Positions 1-11,873 of a stretch of 64,000 nucleotides of DNA are shown one piece after another. Numbering within the stretch: the first letter of the stretch is position 1; the number at the start of each line of letters is the position of its first letter. This DNA comes from Mycolicibacterium sp. HK-90 (GTDB taxonomy: Bacteria > Actinomycetota > Actinomycetes > Mycobacteriales > Mycobacteriaceae): positions 3,534,001 to 3,598,000 of the forward strand of contig NZ_CP129613.1 in the NCBI RefSeq assembly GCF_030486405.1. Reading direction: 5' to 3'. Position numbers and translations under genes: made by a program. Under the pieces are notes generated by a model that saw nothing but the letters and a program-made list of their open reading frames with translations, was not told where the DNA came from and searched no databases.

Positions 1-687
1 GCCACCGGTCTGGCGGGTAAGGCGCAGATCGGCAAGGGCATGTGGGCCATGACCGACCTGATGGCCGACATGGTCGAGCAGAAGATCGGCCAGCCCAAGG
101 CGGGCGCCACCACCGCATGGGTGCCCTCGCCCACCGCCGCCACCCTGCACGCCATGCACTACCACCAGGTGGACGTCGAGGCGGTGCAGAAGGAGCTGGC
201 CGGCAAGAAGCGCGGCACGATCGAAGACCTGCTGACGATCCCGCTCGCGGACTCCTCGCTGACCTGGTCGCCCGAGGAGATCCACGAAGAGGTCGACAAC
301 AACTGCCAGTCGATCCTGGGCTACGTGGTCCGCTGGATCGACGCCGGCGTCGGCTGCTCGAAGGTTCCCGACATCCACGACATCGCGCTCATGGAAGACC
401 GCGCCACGCTGCGGATCTCCAGCCAGTTGCTGGCCAACTGGCTGCGTCACGGCGTCATCACCGAAGAGGACGTCAAGGCCAGCCTGCGCCGGATGGCGGC
501 GGTGGTCGACGAGCAGAACGCCGGCGACCCCGACTACCTGGCCATGGCGCCCGACCCGGACGCCAGCATCGCCTTCGCCGCGGCCCAGGAGTTGATCCTG
601 TCGGGCGCAGCGCAGCCCAACGGCTACACCGAGCCGATCCTGCACCGACGCCGCCGCGAGTTCAAAGCGAGCACCGCCGGGAAGTGA
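1..687 (+). CDS. glcB: malate synthase G, C-terminal part (5' end outside window)
   Basis: Malate synthase condenses glyoxylate with acetyl-CoA to malate in the glyoxylate shunt. The frame is open from base 1, so the 228 residues seen are only the C-terminal third of a protein that is normally about 730-740 residues. Visible family features include [20 protein letters not shown] and the stretch around [18 protein letters not shown]. The downstream VWA gene and the opposed gcvP reproduce the M. tuberculosis glcB-Rv1836c-gcvB neighbourhood, which supports the identity. The catalytic N-terminal and barrel parts lie outside the window and cannot be judged. A complete long isocitrate lyase, the other glyoxylate shunt enzyme, lies at 55594-57876. 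Confidence 0.93.
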   Translation, partial: ATGLAGKAQIGKGMWAMTDLMADMVEQKIGQPKAGATTAWVPSPTAATLHAMHYHQVDVEAVQKELAGKKRGTIEDLLTIPLADSSLTWSPEEIHEEVDNNCQSILGYVVRWIDAGVGCSKVPDIHDIALMEDRATLRISSQLLANWLRHGVITEEDVKASLRRMAAVVDEQNAGDPDYLAMAPDPDASIAFAAAQELILSGAAQPNGYTEPILHRRRREFKASTAGK

Positions 688-742
688 TTAGACTTCGGCG
701 GGTCCGGATGACTAGTCGGCGCGAGACGTACAGGGGTTAGGA

Positions 743-3067
743 ATGGGCAGGCACAGCATTCCCGACCCTGAGGATGCCCCCGACGAGCCCGATCACGGGC
801 ACGTCGAGGACTCCGGGTACTCCGGCGCCTACGAGCCGCCCCACCGCGAGCCGTCGCGGCACGCCGAGGATGACTTCGACACGTCTCGGTACCCGGCAGC
901 GCCCGAGTACCGGGACGAGCCGGCATACCGGGACCAGCCCACCTACCGCGGCGAGCCACCGTACCGGGAGGAGCCCGCGTACCCGGAGGAGCCGCGGTTC
1001 CCGGGCGACCCCGGATACCCGACCGATCCGGGCTACCGCACCTCCCGTTACGCCGACGGTGACGACGACTACGAATCGGACTACCGAGACTCGGAGTACG
1101 CCGATTACGACGAACCGGACTACACCGGCGACGACGGCTACGAGGATCAGTTCGCCGACGAGTATCAGGGCGAGTATTCCGACGAGTACGACGACGACGG
1201 GTACGTCGACGAGTTCGCGGCCGGCGACTTCGCCGACGACCAGCCGACCGCACAGTTCGGTGCGGTGTCCGATCCGCCGCCGCCCTCCACACCGTCGGGT
1301 CGGCAGCACGGTGGGGACTGGGACGGCGGTGAGTGGACCGGCAGCCATCGCGCGGTGCAGACCGGGCGGCGCGGAGTCAGCGTCGGCGTGATCGTCGCAC
1401 TGGTCACCATTGTGGCCGTCGTCGGCGCGATGATCCTGTGGAAGTTCGTCGGCGACATCCTGGCCGATCGCAGCGACGCGGCAGCCGCCCGCTGTGTGGA
1501 CGGCGAACTCGGGGTCGCCGTGATCGCCGATCCGACCATCTCGACGCACATCGAGGGTCTGGCCAACACGTACAACGAATCGGTCAGCCCCGTCGGTGAC
1601 CGTTGCGTCAAGGTACGCGTACAGTCCGCCGGATCCGATCGGGTGGTCAGTGGCTTCGCCAATGCGTGGCCGAGCGAACTGGGCGACCGTCCGGCACTGT
1701 GGATTCCGGCGAGCAGCGTAGCCTCGGCCCGGCTGGAGGCCACCGCGGGTGCCCAGACCGTAAGCGACAGCCGCTCCCTGGTCAGTTCGCCCGTCCTGCT
1801 GGCAGTTCGCCCACAACTCAAGGACGCACTGGGACAACAAAGTTGGGCCACGCTACCTCAGCTGCAGAGCAGCCCGGCCGCGATGAACGCGCTCAAGCTG
1901 CCCGGTTGGGGCACACTCAAACTTGCCGTGCCCACCGGAAGCAACGGCGATGCCGCCTACCTGACCGCCGAGGCCGTGGCCGCTGCGTCGGCACCGTCAG
2001 GCGCCCCGCCCACTTCGGGCATGAGCGGGGTGAACACGCTGTTACGCGGGCAGCCCAAGCTGAACGATCAGGAGTTGGGCACCGCACTGGATGCCTTGCT
2101 CAACGCATCCGACGCGGCGACGGCGCCGGTGCACGCGGTGGCCACCACCGAACAGCAGCTGTTCCAGCGGGGCGCCACCCTCGACGACGCCAAGGCCTCG
2201 CTGGCCGGTTGGCTGCCGCCGGGGCCGACCGCGACCGCCGACTATCCGACGGTGCTGTTGTCCGGCGACTGGCTGGAGAAGGAACAGGTCACCGCGGCCA
2301 GCGAATTCGCCCGCTACCTCCGCAAACCCGAGCAGCTCGCCGAACTCGCGAAGGCCGGATTCCGGGCCGAGGGCACGACGCCGCCGTCCAGCGATGTGAC
2401 CGATTTCGGTGATCTGGCCACGCCACTGTCGGTCGGCGACAACACCATGCGGGTGACGCTGGCCAACGCGACGGTCGCGCCGACCGAAAGCCCCGCGGTC
2501 ACCATCATGCTCGACCAGTCGATGCCCACCGAGGAGGGCGGGAAGTCCCGGCTGGCCAACGTCGTGGCGGCGCTCAACAACCAGCTCAAAGCCATGCCGG
2601 ACACCTCGGCGGTGGGTCTGTGGACCTTCGACGGCACCGAGGGCCGCTCCGAGGTCACCACAGGGCCGCTGGCCGAGCCCGTGAGCGGCCAGCGCCGCAC
2701 CGACGCCCTGACCTCGACGCTCGATGAGCAGACCGCCTCGAACGGCGGCGCGGTGTCGTTCACCACGCTGCGGATGATCTACAACGAGGTGCTCTCGAAA
2801 TACCGCGAAGGTCAGGCCAATTCGATCCTGGTGATCACCACCGGGCCGCACACCGATCAGAGCCTCGACGGGCCCGGGCTGCAGGAGTTCATCCGCGGCG
2901 CGTTCGATCCCGCCCGCCCGGTTGCGGTCAACGTCATCGACTTCGGCGGTAGTTCCGACCGGGCGACGTGGGAAGCCGTCGCGCAGGCCAGCGGCGGCAC
3001 CTACCAGCACCTCTCCAGTTCGACCTCACCCGAGCTGGCCACGGCCATCACGAGCATGCTGGGCTGA
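743..3067 (+). CDS. membrane-anchored von Willebrand factor A protein (Rv1836c-like)
   Basis: This 774-residue protein has three parts. Residues 1 to about 200 are acidic and rich in Tyr, Pro and Arg, with degenerate repeats of the type YRDEPAYRDQPTYRGEP. Residues 212-236 form one transmembrane helix (VSVGVIVALVTIVAVVGA). The remainder should be extracytoplasmic, with a solute-binding-like region and a C-terminal VWA domain from about residue 586. The MIDAS metal motif is degenerate: D591-Q-S593-M-P595 instead of DxSxS. The start follows AGGGGTTAGGA, a plausible ribosome binding site. It lies 55 bases after glcB, so the two may be cotranscribed. Rv1836c-type proteins are conserved in mycobacteria; the function is not established to my knowledge. 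An envelope binding or assembly role is inference. Confidence 0.85.
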   Translation: MGRHSIPDPEDAPDEPDHGHVEDSGYSGAYEPPHREPSRHAEDDFDTSRYPAAPEYRDEPAYRDQPTYRGEPPYREEPAYPEEPRFPGDPGYPTDPGYRTSRYADGDDDYESDYRDSEYADYDEPDYTGDDGYEDQFADEYQGEYSDEYDDDGYVDEFAAGDFADDQPTAQFGAVSDPPPPSTPSGRQHGGDWDGGEWTGSHRAVQTGRRGVSVGVIVALVTIVAVVGAMILWKFVGDILADRSDAAAARCVDGELGVAVIADPTISTHIEGLANTYNESVSPVGDRCVKVRVQSAGSDRVVSGFANAWPSELGDRPALWIPASSVASARLEATAGAQTVSDSRSLVSSPVLLAVRPQLKDALGQQSWATLPQLQSSPAAMNALKLPGWGTLKLAVPTGSNGDAAYLTAEAVAAASAPSGAPPTSGMSGVNTLLRGQPKLNDQELGTALDALLNASDAATAPVHAVATTEQQLFQRGATLDDAKASLAGWLPPGPTATADYPTVLLSGDWLEKEQVTAASEFARYLRKPEQLAELAKAGFRAEGTTPPSSDVTDFGDLATPLSVGDNTMRVTLANATVAPTESPAVTIMLDQSMPTEEGGKSRLANVVAALNNQLKAMPDTSAVGLWTFDGTEGRSEVTTGPLAEPVSGQRRTDALTSTLDEQTASNGGAVSFTTLRMIYNEVLSKYREGQANSILVITTGPHTDQSLDGPGLQEFIRGAFDPARPVAVNVIDFGGSSDRATWEAVAQASGGTYQHLSSSTSPELATAITSMLG

Positions 3068-3075
3068 GCCGCCGC

Positions 3076-3126
3076 TTTCTACCTCAGGGTTGTCCGGAGC
3101 AACCGGGCACAACCCTGAGGTAGAAA
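3076..3126. terminator. strong bidirectional hairpin between convergent genes
   Basis: An 18-base perfect inverted repeat (TTTCTACCTCAGGGTTGT at 3076-3093 and its complement at 3109-3126) encloses a 15-base loop. It starts 9 bases after the VWA gene and ends 8 bases before the stop of gcvP. Each strand ends the stem with AGAAA or TTTCT rather than a full U tract. Position and stem length fit a shared terminator for both converging transcripts. Confidence 0.8.
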
Positions 3127-3134
3127 TCGATGCG

Positions 3135-6011
<2,877 letters not shown>

Positions 6012-6061
6012 GACACTCTCCTGAGGCGCAGACGTGCTGAAACGTCGTAGGCGTCCCTCTC

Positions 6062-6255
6062 CCTCTGTCGTCGACCCGGTCCGGGCGCCTGAGAGATTCA
6101 GCCCCGGCTACAGGACCTTTCCCCATGGGCGGGTGCCCATGGGCACCACTTTCCAGAGGCATCGGGGCCTGACGCGGTCCTGGGGGCCTGAGAGGTTGAC
6201 GGAGAGGTATTGCTCCTTCGGCGTCCGTGGCTGGCTGTCACGAAACTCTCCCGCG
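6062..6255 (-). promoter_or_regulatory. tandem glycine riboswitch upstream of gcvP
   Basis: The leader of gcvP reads, on the minus strand, as two consecutive glycine-aptamer-like domains. The promoter-proximal one (about 6255 to 6173) contains GGGAGAG, the conserved core CGCCGAAGGAGCAA and CCTCTCAGGC. It is closed by a CGCGG/CCGCG stem. The second (about 6159 to 6062) contains GGAAAG and ATCTCTCAGGC and is closed by a perfect CCTCTG/CAGAGG stem. Its CCGAAGG core is replaced by GGGGAAAGGTCC. The family is well known ahead of glycine cleavage genes, where glycine binding usually turns expression on. The last stem lies about 50 bases before the gcvP start, so control may act on termination or translation; the mechanism is not visible. 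Confidence 0.92.
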
Positions 6256-6379
6256 CGAGGGCGATGCGCCGCTCATCTTACCGGGCATTCACCGGCTGTT
6301 CCGCATTGCCGCGAGCAGATACAGAGGACCCCGGAGCCATTGGCCCCGGGGCGCCCGGTTGTCAGCTCGTCCGGGAAAG

Positions 6380-7000
6380 TCAGCCGATCTTGCGGTCGCG
6401 GCTCTTGCGCCGCGAGGCGAGCTCATCCTCGGGGGCGGCGATGGACTCGCCACCGTCGGCCCGCTCACCTGGGAAATCGGCGATAGCGCCGGTCAGCTCG
6501 CGCATCGCACCCGATACCGCGATACCGAAGACGCCCTGACCGCCTTGCAGCAGGTCCACGACCTCCTCGGCCGACGTGCACTCGTAGACGGTGGTGCCGT
6601 CGGAGAACAGGGTGATGTTGGCCAGGTCCTGCACGCCACGCTGGCGGAGATGGTCCACCGCGACCCGGATGTTGTGCAGCGAGATACCGGTGTCGAGCAG
6701 TCGCTTGACGATCTTGAGGACCAGGATGTCCTTGAACGAGTACAGCCGCTGGCTACCCGAGCCGGCCGCGCCCCGGATGGAGGGCACCACCAGTGAAGTG
6801 CGAGCCCAGTAATCCAACTGCCGGTAGGTGATACCGGCGATCTGGCAGGCGCTCGGACCGCGGTAACCGACGAGTTCGTCAGGCACCGAATCGTCGGGGA
6901 ACAGCCCGCCCTGCACGGGTTCGCCGGCCGGCCTGACAGGCGGCTCCGCACCGCTTCCGGTGGTCAGATCCAACTCTTCCTGCCGTGGCGTGTCACCCAC
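6380..7000 (-). CDS. MerR-family transcriptional regulator (Rv1830-like)
   Basis: This 206-residue protein, started by GTG, has a MerR-type winged helix at about residues 45-115 (ACQIAGITYRQLDYWARTSL, then QRLYSFKDILVLKIVKRLLD and GISLHNIRVAVDHL). There is no obvious metal-binding cysteine set. The C-terminal part carries a variable acidic tail ending in a basic cluster (SRRKSRDRKIG). It matches the mycobacterial Rv1830 family, which has been linked to growth and cell-division control. It sits between the gcvP leader and a DUF151 gene, on the same strand as both. The 255 bases upstream (7001-7255) presumably hold its promoter; I see no convincing -35/-10 pair there. Confidence 0.88.
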   Translation of the reverse strand: MGDTPRQEELDLTTGSGAEPPVRPAGEPVQGGLFPDDSVPDELVGYRGPSACQIAGITYRQLDYWARTSLVVPSIRGAAGSGSQRLYSFKDILVLKIVKRLLDTGISLHNIRVAVDHLRQRGVQDLANITLFSDGTTVYECTSAEEVVDLLQGGQGVFGIAVSGAMRELTGAIADFPGERADGGESIAAPEDELASRRKSRDRKIG

Positions 7001-7255
7001 TGTGAATCCTCTCGCCGATCGAACTCGCCCGCACCGTACTGCTACGTCTTACGCCGCAGCAATCTCTTCCGCGGCGGTTTGCTGCGAGCTCGAATGTGTC
7101 GAGCATACGCTTCCCGCCGGGTCCTGATTGCCCGCTGCCAAGAAAGTATGGCGCCCGAATTCCCACTCGATTGACTCCCGCGCCGCGTGTCGACACCGGT
7201 ATGCCCAGTTGAGACGTATCCGTAACCTGTGACGGTGCGGCGGCGCGGGCGACGG

Positions 7256-7750
7256 TCATGTCGCCTTGAAGTCGTCCGGCGACACGCTGTCGAGGAACTC
7301 CTTGAACTTCTCCACCTCGTCCTCGCGGACGGTGCCTGCGGCCTCGTCGTCGTTCTCGTCCGGGATGAGCAGGCCGGCTTCGGCCAGCACAGCTTCCTCG
7401 ACGTAGATCGGCACACCGACACGCAGGGCGATGGCCACCGAGTCCGACGGCCGGGCCGACACCGTGATGTCGCGGTCGAAGATCAGATCGGCGTAGAAAG
7501 TGCCTTCTTGCAGGTCGACGATCCGCACCTCTTTGAGGGAATGCCCAAGGGCGGCAATGACATCTCGGATGAGGTCGTGGGTGAGCGGCCGGGCGGGCTC
7601 GACGCCCTGTTGTTCCAGCGCGATCGCGGCGGCCTCCGACTGGCCGATCCAGATCGGCAGGTAGCGATCACCGTTGGATTCCCGCAACAGCAACACGGGC
7701 TGGTTCTGCGGCTGTTCCACCCGAATGCCGACCACACGAACCTCAGCCAT
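7256..7750 (-). CDS. bifunctional nuclease family protein (DUF151, Rv1829-like)
   Basis: The 164-residue protein begins MAEVRVVGIRVEQPQNQPVLLL and contains the family core LPIWIGQSEAAAIALEQQGV and RPLTHDLIRDVIAALG. The C-terminal third is acidic (DENDDEAAGTVREDEVEKFKEFLD). Members of this family have been described as single-domain nucleases acting on RNA and DNA in plants and archaea; in mycobacteria the activity is unproven. It lies between two MerR regulators, in the order found in M. tuberculosis. The start is ATG and follows 120 bases of non-coding DNA. Confidence 0.9.
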   Translation of the reverse strand: MAEVRVVGIRVEQPQNQPVLLLRESNGDRYLPIWIGQSEAAAIALEQQGVEPARPLTHDLIRDVIAALGHSLKEVRIVDLQEGTFYADLIFDRDITVSARPSDSVAIALRVGVPIYVEEAVLAEAGLLIPDENDDEAAGTVREDEVEKFKEFLDSVSPDDFKAT

Positions 7751-7870
7751 CTGTGCCTGCCCTCCGCACCGCCGTGCCGTTTCGTCGATTTTTCGTCCGT
7801 CGCACCATTCGCCAGCACCGATCGCCAGGACCCGACGATGACGAATTAGCCGTCAAGCGAAGTCTAGTCC

Positions 7871-8629
7871 TCAGCGATCCAGAACGTCGCGTACGGCCGA
7901 CTTGATCAGAGACGTGTGCAAGGTGATCGCCAAGGCGGCCACCTCACGCGCCAGGTCGTCGGCCCGGTCGCGGGCTCCGGCCTTGCCCGCCTTGCCCACT
8001 GGGCCGGCGATCTGGGCGATCAGATCGGACTGCCGGTCCGCCGCGGAACGGAATGCCCGCAGGTGCCGGGGCTCGACACCGTAGTCCCCCAGGGCGCGTG
8101 CGCACTGGGCGATCACCACGGAATGTTCGTCGAAGAACCCGGCGGGCCCGGCGGTGATGATGCCGTTGCGGACCAGCGCCCCGAGCATCTCCTCGTCGAT
8201 GCCCGACCGGGCCAACAGATCCTCGCGGGACAGCCGCACCTGGGTCGGCGCCACCCCGGAGATACCGGCGGTGCCGTCCACCCCGTCTTCGCCTCCGCCC
8301 TCGCCCTCGGAGACCGGCACCAAACGTGGCACCCCGTAGGCGGATCCGGCTTGGGGCAACTCACCGTCGGGTTGAGCGTCCAGCTGAGCCTTGATCACCT
8401 TCAACGGAAGGTACTGGTCACGCTGGGCGGTCAGGATGAACCGCAATCGCGCGCAATCGTATGCGGTGAACCGCCGATACCCCGACGCAGTGCGCTGCGG
8501 TGTGACCAGCCCCTCGGCCTCCAGGAACCGGATCTTGGAGATGGTGACGTCGGGAAAGTCGCCCCGCAGCAGGTCCAGCACTGCGCCGATCGACATCCCG
8601 GCCAGTGCAGGTCTGTCGGGGGCAGTCAT
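7871..8629 (-). CDS. MerR-family transcriptional regulator (Rv1828-like)
   Basis: The 252-residue protein has an N-terminal MerR winged helix ([40 protein letters not shown], then [20 protein letters not shown]). A second helical region follows ([20 protein letters not shown]) that resembles a second MerR-like DNA-binding unit, as known for the Rv1828 family. No metal-sensing cysteines are visible. It is 3 bases downstream of garA and probably in the same transcript. The second domain suggests binding to an extended operator or to a small ligand; that is inference. Confidence 0.88.
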   Translation of the reverse strand: MTAPDRPALAGMSIGAVLDLLRGDFPDVTISKIRFLEAEGLVTPQRTASGYRRFTAYDCARLRFILTAQRDQYLPLKVIKAQLDAQPDGELPQAGSAYGVPRLVPVSEGEGGGEDGVDGTAGISGVAPTQVRLSREDLLARSGIDEEMLGALVRNGIITAGPAGFFDEHSVVIAQCARALGDYGVEPRHLRAFRSAADRQSDLIAQIAGPVGKAGKAGARDRADDLAREVAALAITLHTSLIKSAVRDVLDR

Positions 8630-8632
8630 CGG

Positions 8633-9115
8633 CTAGCTGGTCGGGCCGCTGTCGTCGTCAGACCGGGGGCCGGTGAGGAACACCAGGCGGAACTTCCCGA
8701 TCTGCACCTCGTCACCGTTGGCGAGCACGGCCGAATCGACCGGCTCGCGGTTGACGTACGTGCCGTTGAGGCTGCCGACGTCGACAACCTGGAACTCACC
8801 GCTCTCCAACCGGAACTCGGCGTGCCGGCGGCTGACGGTGACGTCGTCGAGGAAGATGTCGCTGTCCGGATGACGCCCGGCCGACGTGGTCGGCTGATCG
8901 AGCAGGAAACGCGACCCGGCATTGGGTCCGCGCTTGACGACGAGCAATGCCGAACCCGCGGGCAGGCCCTCGACGCCGGAAACGGCGCCTTCGGTACCGG
9001 CCGCTGCGGGTGCATCCAGTTCGTTGAGGAAGTCCGCGCGGAAAACCGATGTGGTTTCCACCGTCACGTCTTCCGACGACTGGTCGGCCCCCGAATTGCT
9101 GTCTTTGTCCGTCAC
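8633..9115 (-). CDS. garA: GarA, FHA-domain regulator of glutamate and TCA metabolism
   Basis: The 160-residue protein starts at GTG. It has the phosphorylation motif ETTSVF at residues 20-25, with T21 and T22 as the known targets of PknB and PknG in other mycobacteria. The FHA domain covers about residues 55-145, with GRHPDSDI, SRRHAEF and SLNGTYVN. When unphosphorylated, GarA inhibits 2-oxoglutarate dehydrogenase and glutamate dehydrogenase and activates glutamate synthase. When phosphorylated it folds on itself through the FHA pocket. The gene lies between gcvH and the second MerR gene, as in M. tuberculosis. Confidence 0.97.
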   Translation of the reverse strand: MTDKDSNSGADQSSEDVTVETTSVFRADFLNELDAPAAAGTEGAVSGVEGLPAGSALLVVKRGPNAGSRFLLDQPTTSAGRHPDSDIFLDDVTVSRRHAEFRLESGEFQVVDVGSLNGTYVNREPVDSAVLANGDEVQIGKFRLVFLTGPRSDDDSGPTS

Positions 9116-9303
9116 CCGCTGCTCCTCACTGGCTGCTGTGGCGTTGCCCGGCGTGGCCCCAGCCCATCGTCGGTCTCACGTCGACCGTACCGCGCATCAG
9201 GCATCGTTGTGTCCACCACCGCCGGATCCGATGGGGAGATATCTGCGCGCCGGGCACGGCCGAACCGGTCTTGGCGACCGGCCTTCGAAACCCTAACAAC
9301 CCC

Positions 9304-9699
9304 TCACTCGGTCACGGCGGCGCGGTAGCCGTCCGCGTCGAGCAAACCGGCCAGGGCATCGTCGAGGGCGCCCTCCTCGAGCCGGAGATCGACCAGCCAG
9401 CCTTCGCCGTAGGGGTCGGAATTGACGAGCTGAGGGCTGCCGTCCAGATCACCGTTGACAGCAACGACTTTCGCGGCCACCGGGGCATACAGGTCCGACA
9501 CCGACTTGGTCGACTCGACCTCGCCGAAGGCGTCACCGGCGGCCAGTTGGGCCCCGACGTCGGGCAGTTGGACGAACACCACATCGCCGAGCGCGGACTG
9601 CGCGTAATCGGTGATACCGACCCGTACCGTGTCGTCACCGGTGCGCAACACCCACTCGTGCTCCGAGGTGTAGTACAGGTCGGCTGGGATCTCGCTCAC
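9304..9699 (-). CDS. gcvH: glycine cleavage system H protein
   Basis: The 131-residue lipoyl carrier begins at GTG with [16 protein letters not shown]. Lipoylation should occur at K65 in [16 protein letters not shown]. GcvH shuttles the aminomethyl intermediate from the P-protein to GcvT. Length and motifs are normal. There are 188 bases between it and garA downstream and 36 bases to the DUF881 gene upstream, so it may be read from the upstream membrane-protein genes or from its own promoter. Confidence 0.97.
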   Translation of the reverse strand: MSEIPADLYYTSEHEWVLRTGDDTVRVGITDYAQSALGDVVFVQLPDVGAQLAAGDAFGEVESTKSVSDLYAPVAAKVVAVNGDLDGSPQLVNSDPYGEGWLVDLRLEEGALDDALAGLLDADGYRAAVTE

Positions 9700-9735
9700 G
9701 GCGCTCCTTATTGTCGGGCTGGTTTGTTGCTGTGC

Positions 9736-10611
9736 TCACTTGACGGGCTGAGCGTATTGGCGAGGTTTCGGTTGCCGCAAGGCGGTGACGTCGACTCGCT
9801 CGGCCTGTTGTACCACCATCGTGCCGCCGACCCGCTTGACGCTGTCCATTGCCCCGCCGGGAATGTTCATCGCCGCCGCGAGCGTCGGCGGATCCCCTAT
9901 GGCCAGAACCGAATACGGCGGCCGCAGGGTCACGTCGTCGGCGGTCAGCGCACCGGGGGTGCCGACGATCCAGGTGTCGAGCCCGACCCGGACCGCGGAT
10001 TGCTGATCGCCGCCGCGGATCTCGATGGCCTCCGCGCCGGCCGCGCGCAGCTCGTTGATCACATCGAGCATGGTCTCGGCCGGCACGCCGGGCGCGTTGT
10101 CTTCTATGGTGAGCGTCACCCCGGGGCCCGTCGCGGCGACCGTCCCGATCTGGATGGACAGTGCCTCCAACCGGGCCTGGGCGTTCTCGATCGCGGCCTG
10201 ATCGCTGCTGCCCGAGGCCTGTATCTGTTGGAGGGTGCGCTGCAGGTCCGCCACCTCGGTGTTGAGCGAGCCCTCACGTTGCTGCAGAGAATCCAGCAGC
10301 ACAAGCAGATCGGCCGGCCGGGCGGTCTCCAGCGAATCCCCGGACTCGTTCTGGCGCACCTGCGTGACGATCGCCATACCCAGCAGGATGCACAACAGGA
10401 CACCGAGCGCACCGAACACCAACTGCGAACGGGTACGGCGCACGATCCGTAGATTCCGGAACCGGCGGGGTGAGACATCGGCGGGCATCTCGTGGCGACC
10501 ATGGTGCTCGGCCTGGTGCTCGGCACGCGGTTCGGCCGGGTGCTCGGCATGACGTTCCGGCCGATCCGGTTCGGCCGGTTCGGTTTCCCGTGCGGGCTCG
10601 TGGTCGGTCAT
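9736..10611 (-). CDS. DUF881 membrane-anchored protein (Rv1825-like)
   Basis: The 291-residue protein starts with about 40 charged residues rich in Glu, His, Arg and Pro (AEHPAEPRAEHQAEHHGRH). A transmembrane helix follows at about residues 63-84 (LVFGALGVLLCILLGMAIV), then a coiled-coil segment and an extracytoplasmic DUF881 domain with YSVLAIGDPPTLAAAMNIPG. The start is 1 base after the stop of the small membrane protein gene, so the two are coupled. A second DUF881 paralogue flanks the trio. Relatives in Gram-positive bacteria lie near division genes; the role in mycobacteria is not known to me. Confidence 0.88.
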   Translation of the reverse strand: MTDHEPARETEPAEPDRPERHAEHPAEPRAEHQAEHHGRHEMPADVSPRRFRNLRIVRRTRSQLVFGALGVLLCILLGMAIVTQVRQNESGDSLETARPADLLVLLDSLQQREGSLNTEVADLQRTLQQIQASGSSDQAAIENAQARLEALSIQIGTVAATGPGVTLTIEDNAPGVPAETMLDVINELRAAGAEAIEIRGGDQQSAVRVGLDTWIVGTPGALTADDVTLRPPYSVLAIGDPPTLAAAMNIPGGAMDSVKRVGGTMVVQQAERVDVTALRQPKPRQYAQPVK

Positions 10612-10612
10612 G

Positions 10613-10945
10613 TCAGGCGCCGAACAGTCTGCGCCGCAGTGCGGCGGCGTTGCCGAAGATCCGGATGCCGAGCACCACGATGATCGCCGTCGACAACTGG
10701 GTACCGACCCCCAGCTGATCGCCGACGTACACGATCAACGCGGCCACCAACACGTTGAACACGAACGACACGACGAAGACCTTGGCGTCGAATATCCGCT
10801 CCAGGTAAGCCCGCAACCCACCGAACACCGCATCCAGCGCCGCCACCACGGCGATCGGCAGGTACGGCTCGACAAATTCGGGAACGCTGGGGTGGAACAC
10901 CAACCCGAGCACGATCCCGAGGACCAGAGCGACGATCCCGATCAT
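10613..10945 (-). CDS. small basic membrane protein (DUF1290, Rv1824-like)
   Basis: The 110-residue protein is mostly hydrophobic, with three likely transmembrane helices: IGIVALVLGIVLGLVF, then LPIAVVAALDAVFGGLRAYL, then VFVVSFVFNVLVAALIVYVG. A basic tail (RRRLFGA) follows. It matches the small basic protein family found between two DUF881 genes in Actinobacteria. The conserved three-gene arrangement suggests that the products form a membrane complex; this is inference from context. Confidence 0.87.
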   Translation of the reverse strand: MIGIVALVLGIVLGLVFHPSVPEFVEPYLPIAVVAALDAVFGGLRAYLERIFDAKVFVVSFVFNVLVAALIVYVGDQLGVGTQLSTAIIVVLGIRIFGNAAALRRRLFGA

Positions 10946-10973
10946 CTAACGGTCAATCCTGTGCACGTCAGGC

Positions 10974-11873
10974 CTATCCAATCTGTTTGGCGAAGTTGAC
11001 ATCTCGTACCGAGACCGCGGGCACGGACAAACCGTCCCCCTCACTCACGTTCACCCCGACCCCGTACGAGGTCTCGAGCAGCCGGAGCCGTTGCAGACCC
11101 GGAGTGCGGTCGAACGCGTCGGCCATCCCCTTCGGGGGTCCGATGGCCACAATGGCATACGGACTGGTGATCGGCTGATTGTCGACCAGAATGCCGCCGC
11201 CGGCCTGCCGAATCGTGACTCCCGCACCGACCCGGACACCACCCACCGAAACCGCTTCCGCGCCACTGGCCCACAACGAATTCACCACGAGTTGCAGGTC
11301 CCGGTCGAGGATGACCTGCTGGGATCCGGCGACCCGTTGCTTGGACACGTCGCTGAGATCCTTGGAGAGGCCTGGGTCGGTGACCGTGACGGTCAGCCCG
11401 GGACCGATCATGCCGACGGCGGCCGCCTCGACGTTGGCGGTGTCCAGGCTGCCCAGCAACTGCTGGCCGTTCTCGTCCATGCCGAGCCTGCTGCGCCGTT
11501 CGCTGTCCACCTGATCGACCAGGCTGTCACGCTCGGCCACGGCCTTCTCGGCACCGATCTGCGCGGCCCGTACCCGTGCGGCCATGGTGTGCTGGGCTTC
11601 CCTGGCGGCAGGTGCCGCGGTCTGCGCCTGCCCGGCCGCCACCGCGAACACCGTGGCGATCGCTGCCGCGCCCACCAGCATCCAGCCGAGGTCGGTGACC
11701 CGCCGTCGGGGCCGGTCACCGGATTCACGGGCGGCGGCAGCCGCGGCATAACCGGGATCGAGGTGCTCGGAGAGCAGGGAACGCAACAGTGACGGCACGG
11801 GAATGCGCTTGGGCGCGTGGGCCTCGTGGTCGTTGAGCCCCGCCCCCGACTCGTAACCGCCGAGAGTGCTCAT
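10974..11873 (-). CDS. DUF881 membrane-anchored protein (Rv1823-like)
   Basis: This is the second DUF881 paralogue, 299 residues from the ATG at 11873 ([20 protein letters not shown]). That ATG overlaps the pgsA2 stop by four bases (ATGA), which decides the start over a longer open frame running into pgsA2. A transmembrane helix lies near residues 58-78 ([20 protein letters not shown]). A coiled coil follows, then a DUF881 domain with [20 protein letters not shown]. Translational coupling to pgsA2 links this envelope protein trio with phospholipid synthesis. Confidence 0.9.
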   Translation of the reverse strand: MSTLGGYESGAGLNDHEAHAPKRIPVPSLLRSLLSEHLDPGYAAAAAARESGDRPRRRVTDLGWMLVGAAAIATVFAVAAGQAQTAAPAAREAQHTMAARVRAAQIGAEKAVAERDSLVDQVDSERRSRLGMDENGQQLLGSLDTANVEAAAVGMIGPGLTVTVTDPGLSKDLSDVSKQRVAGSQQVILDRDLQLVVNSLWASGAEAVSVGGVRVGAGVTIRQAGGGILVDNQPITSPYAIVAIGPPKGMADAFDRTPGLQRLRLLETSYGVGVNVSEGDGLSVPAVSVRDVNFAKQIG

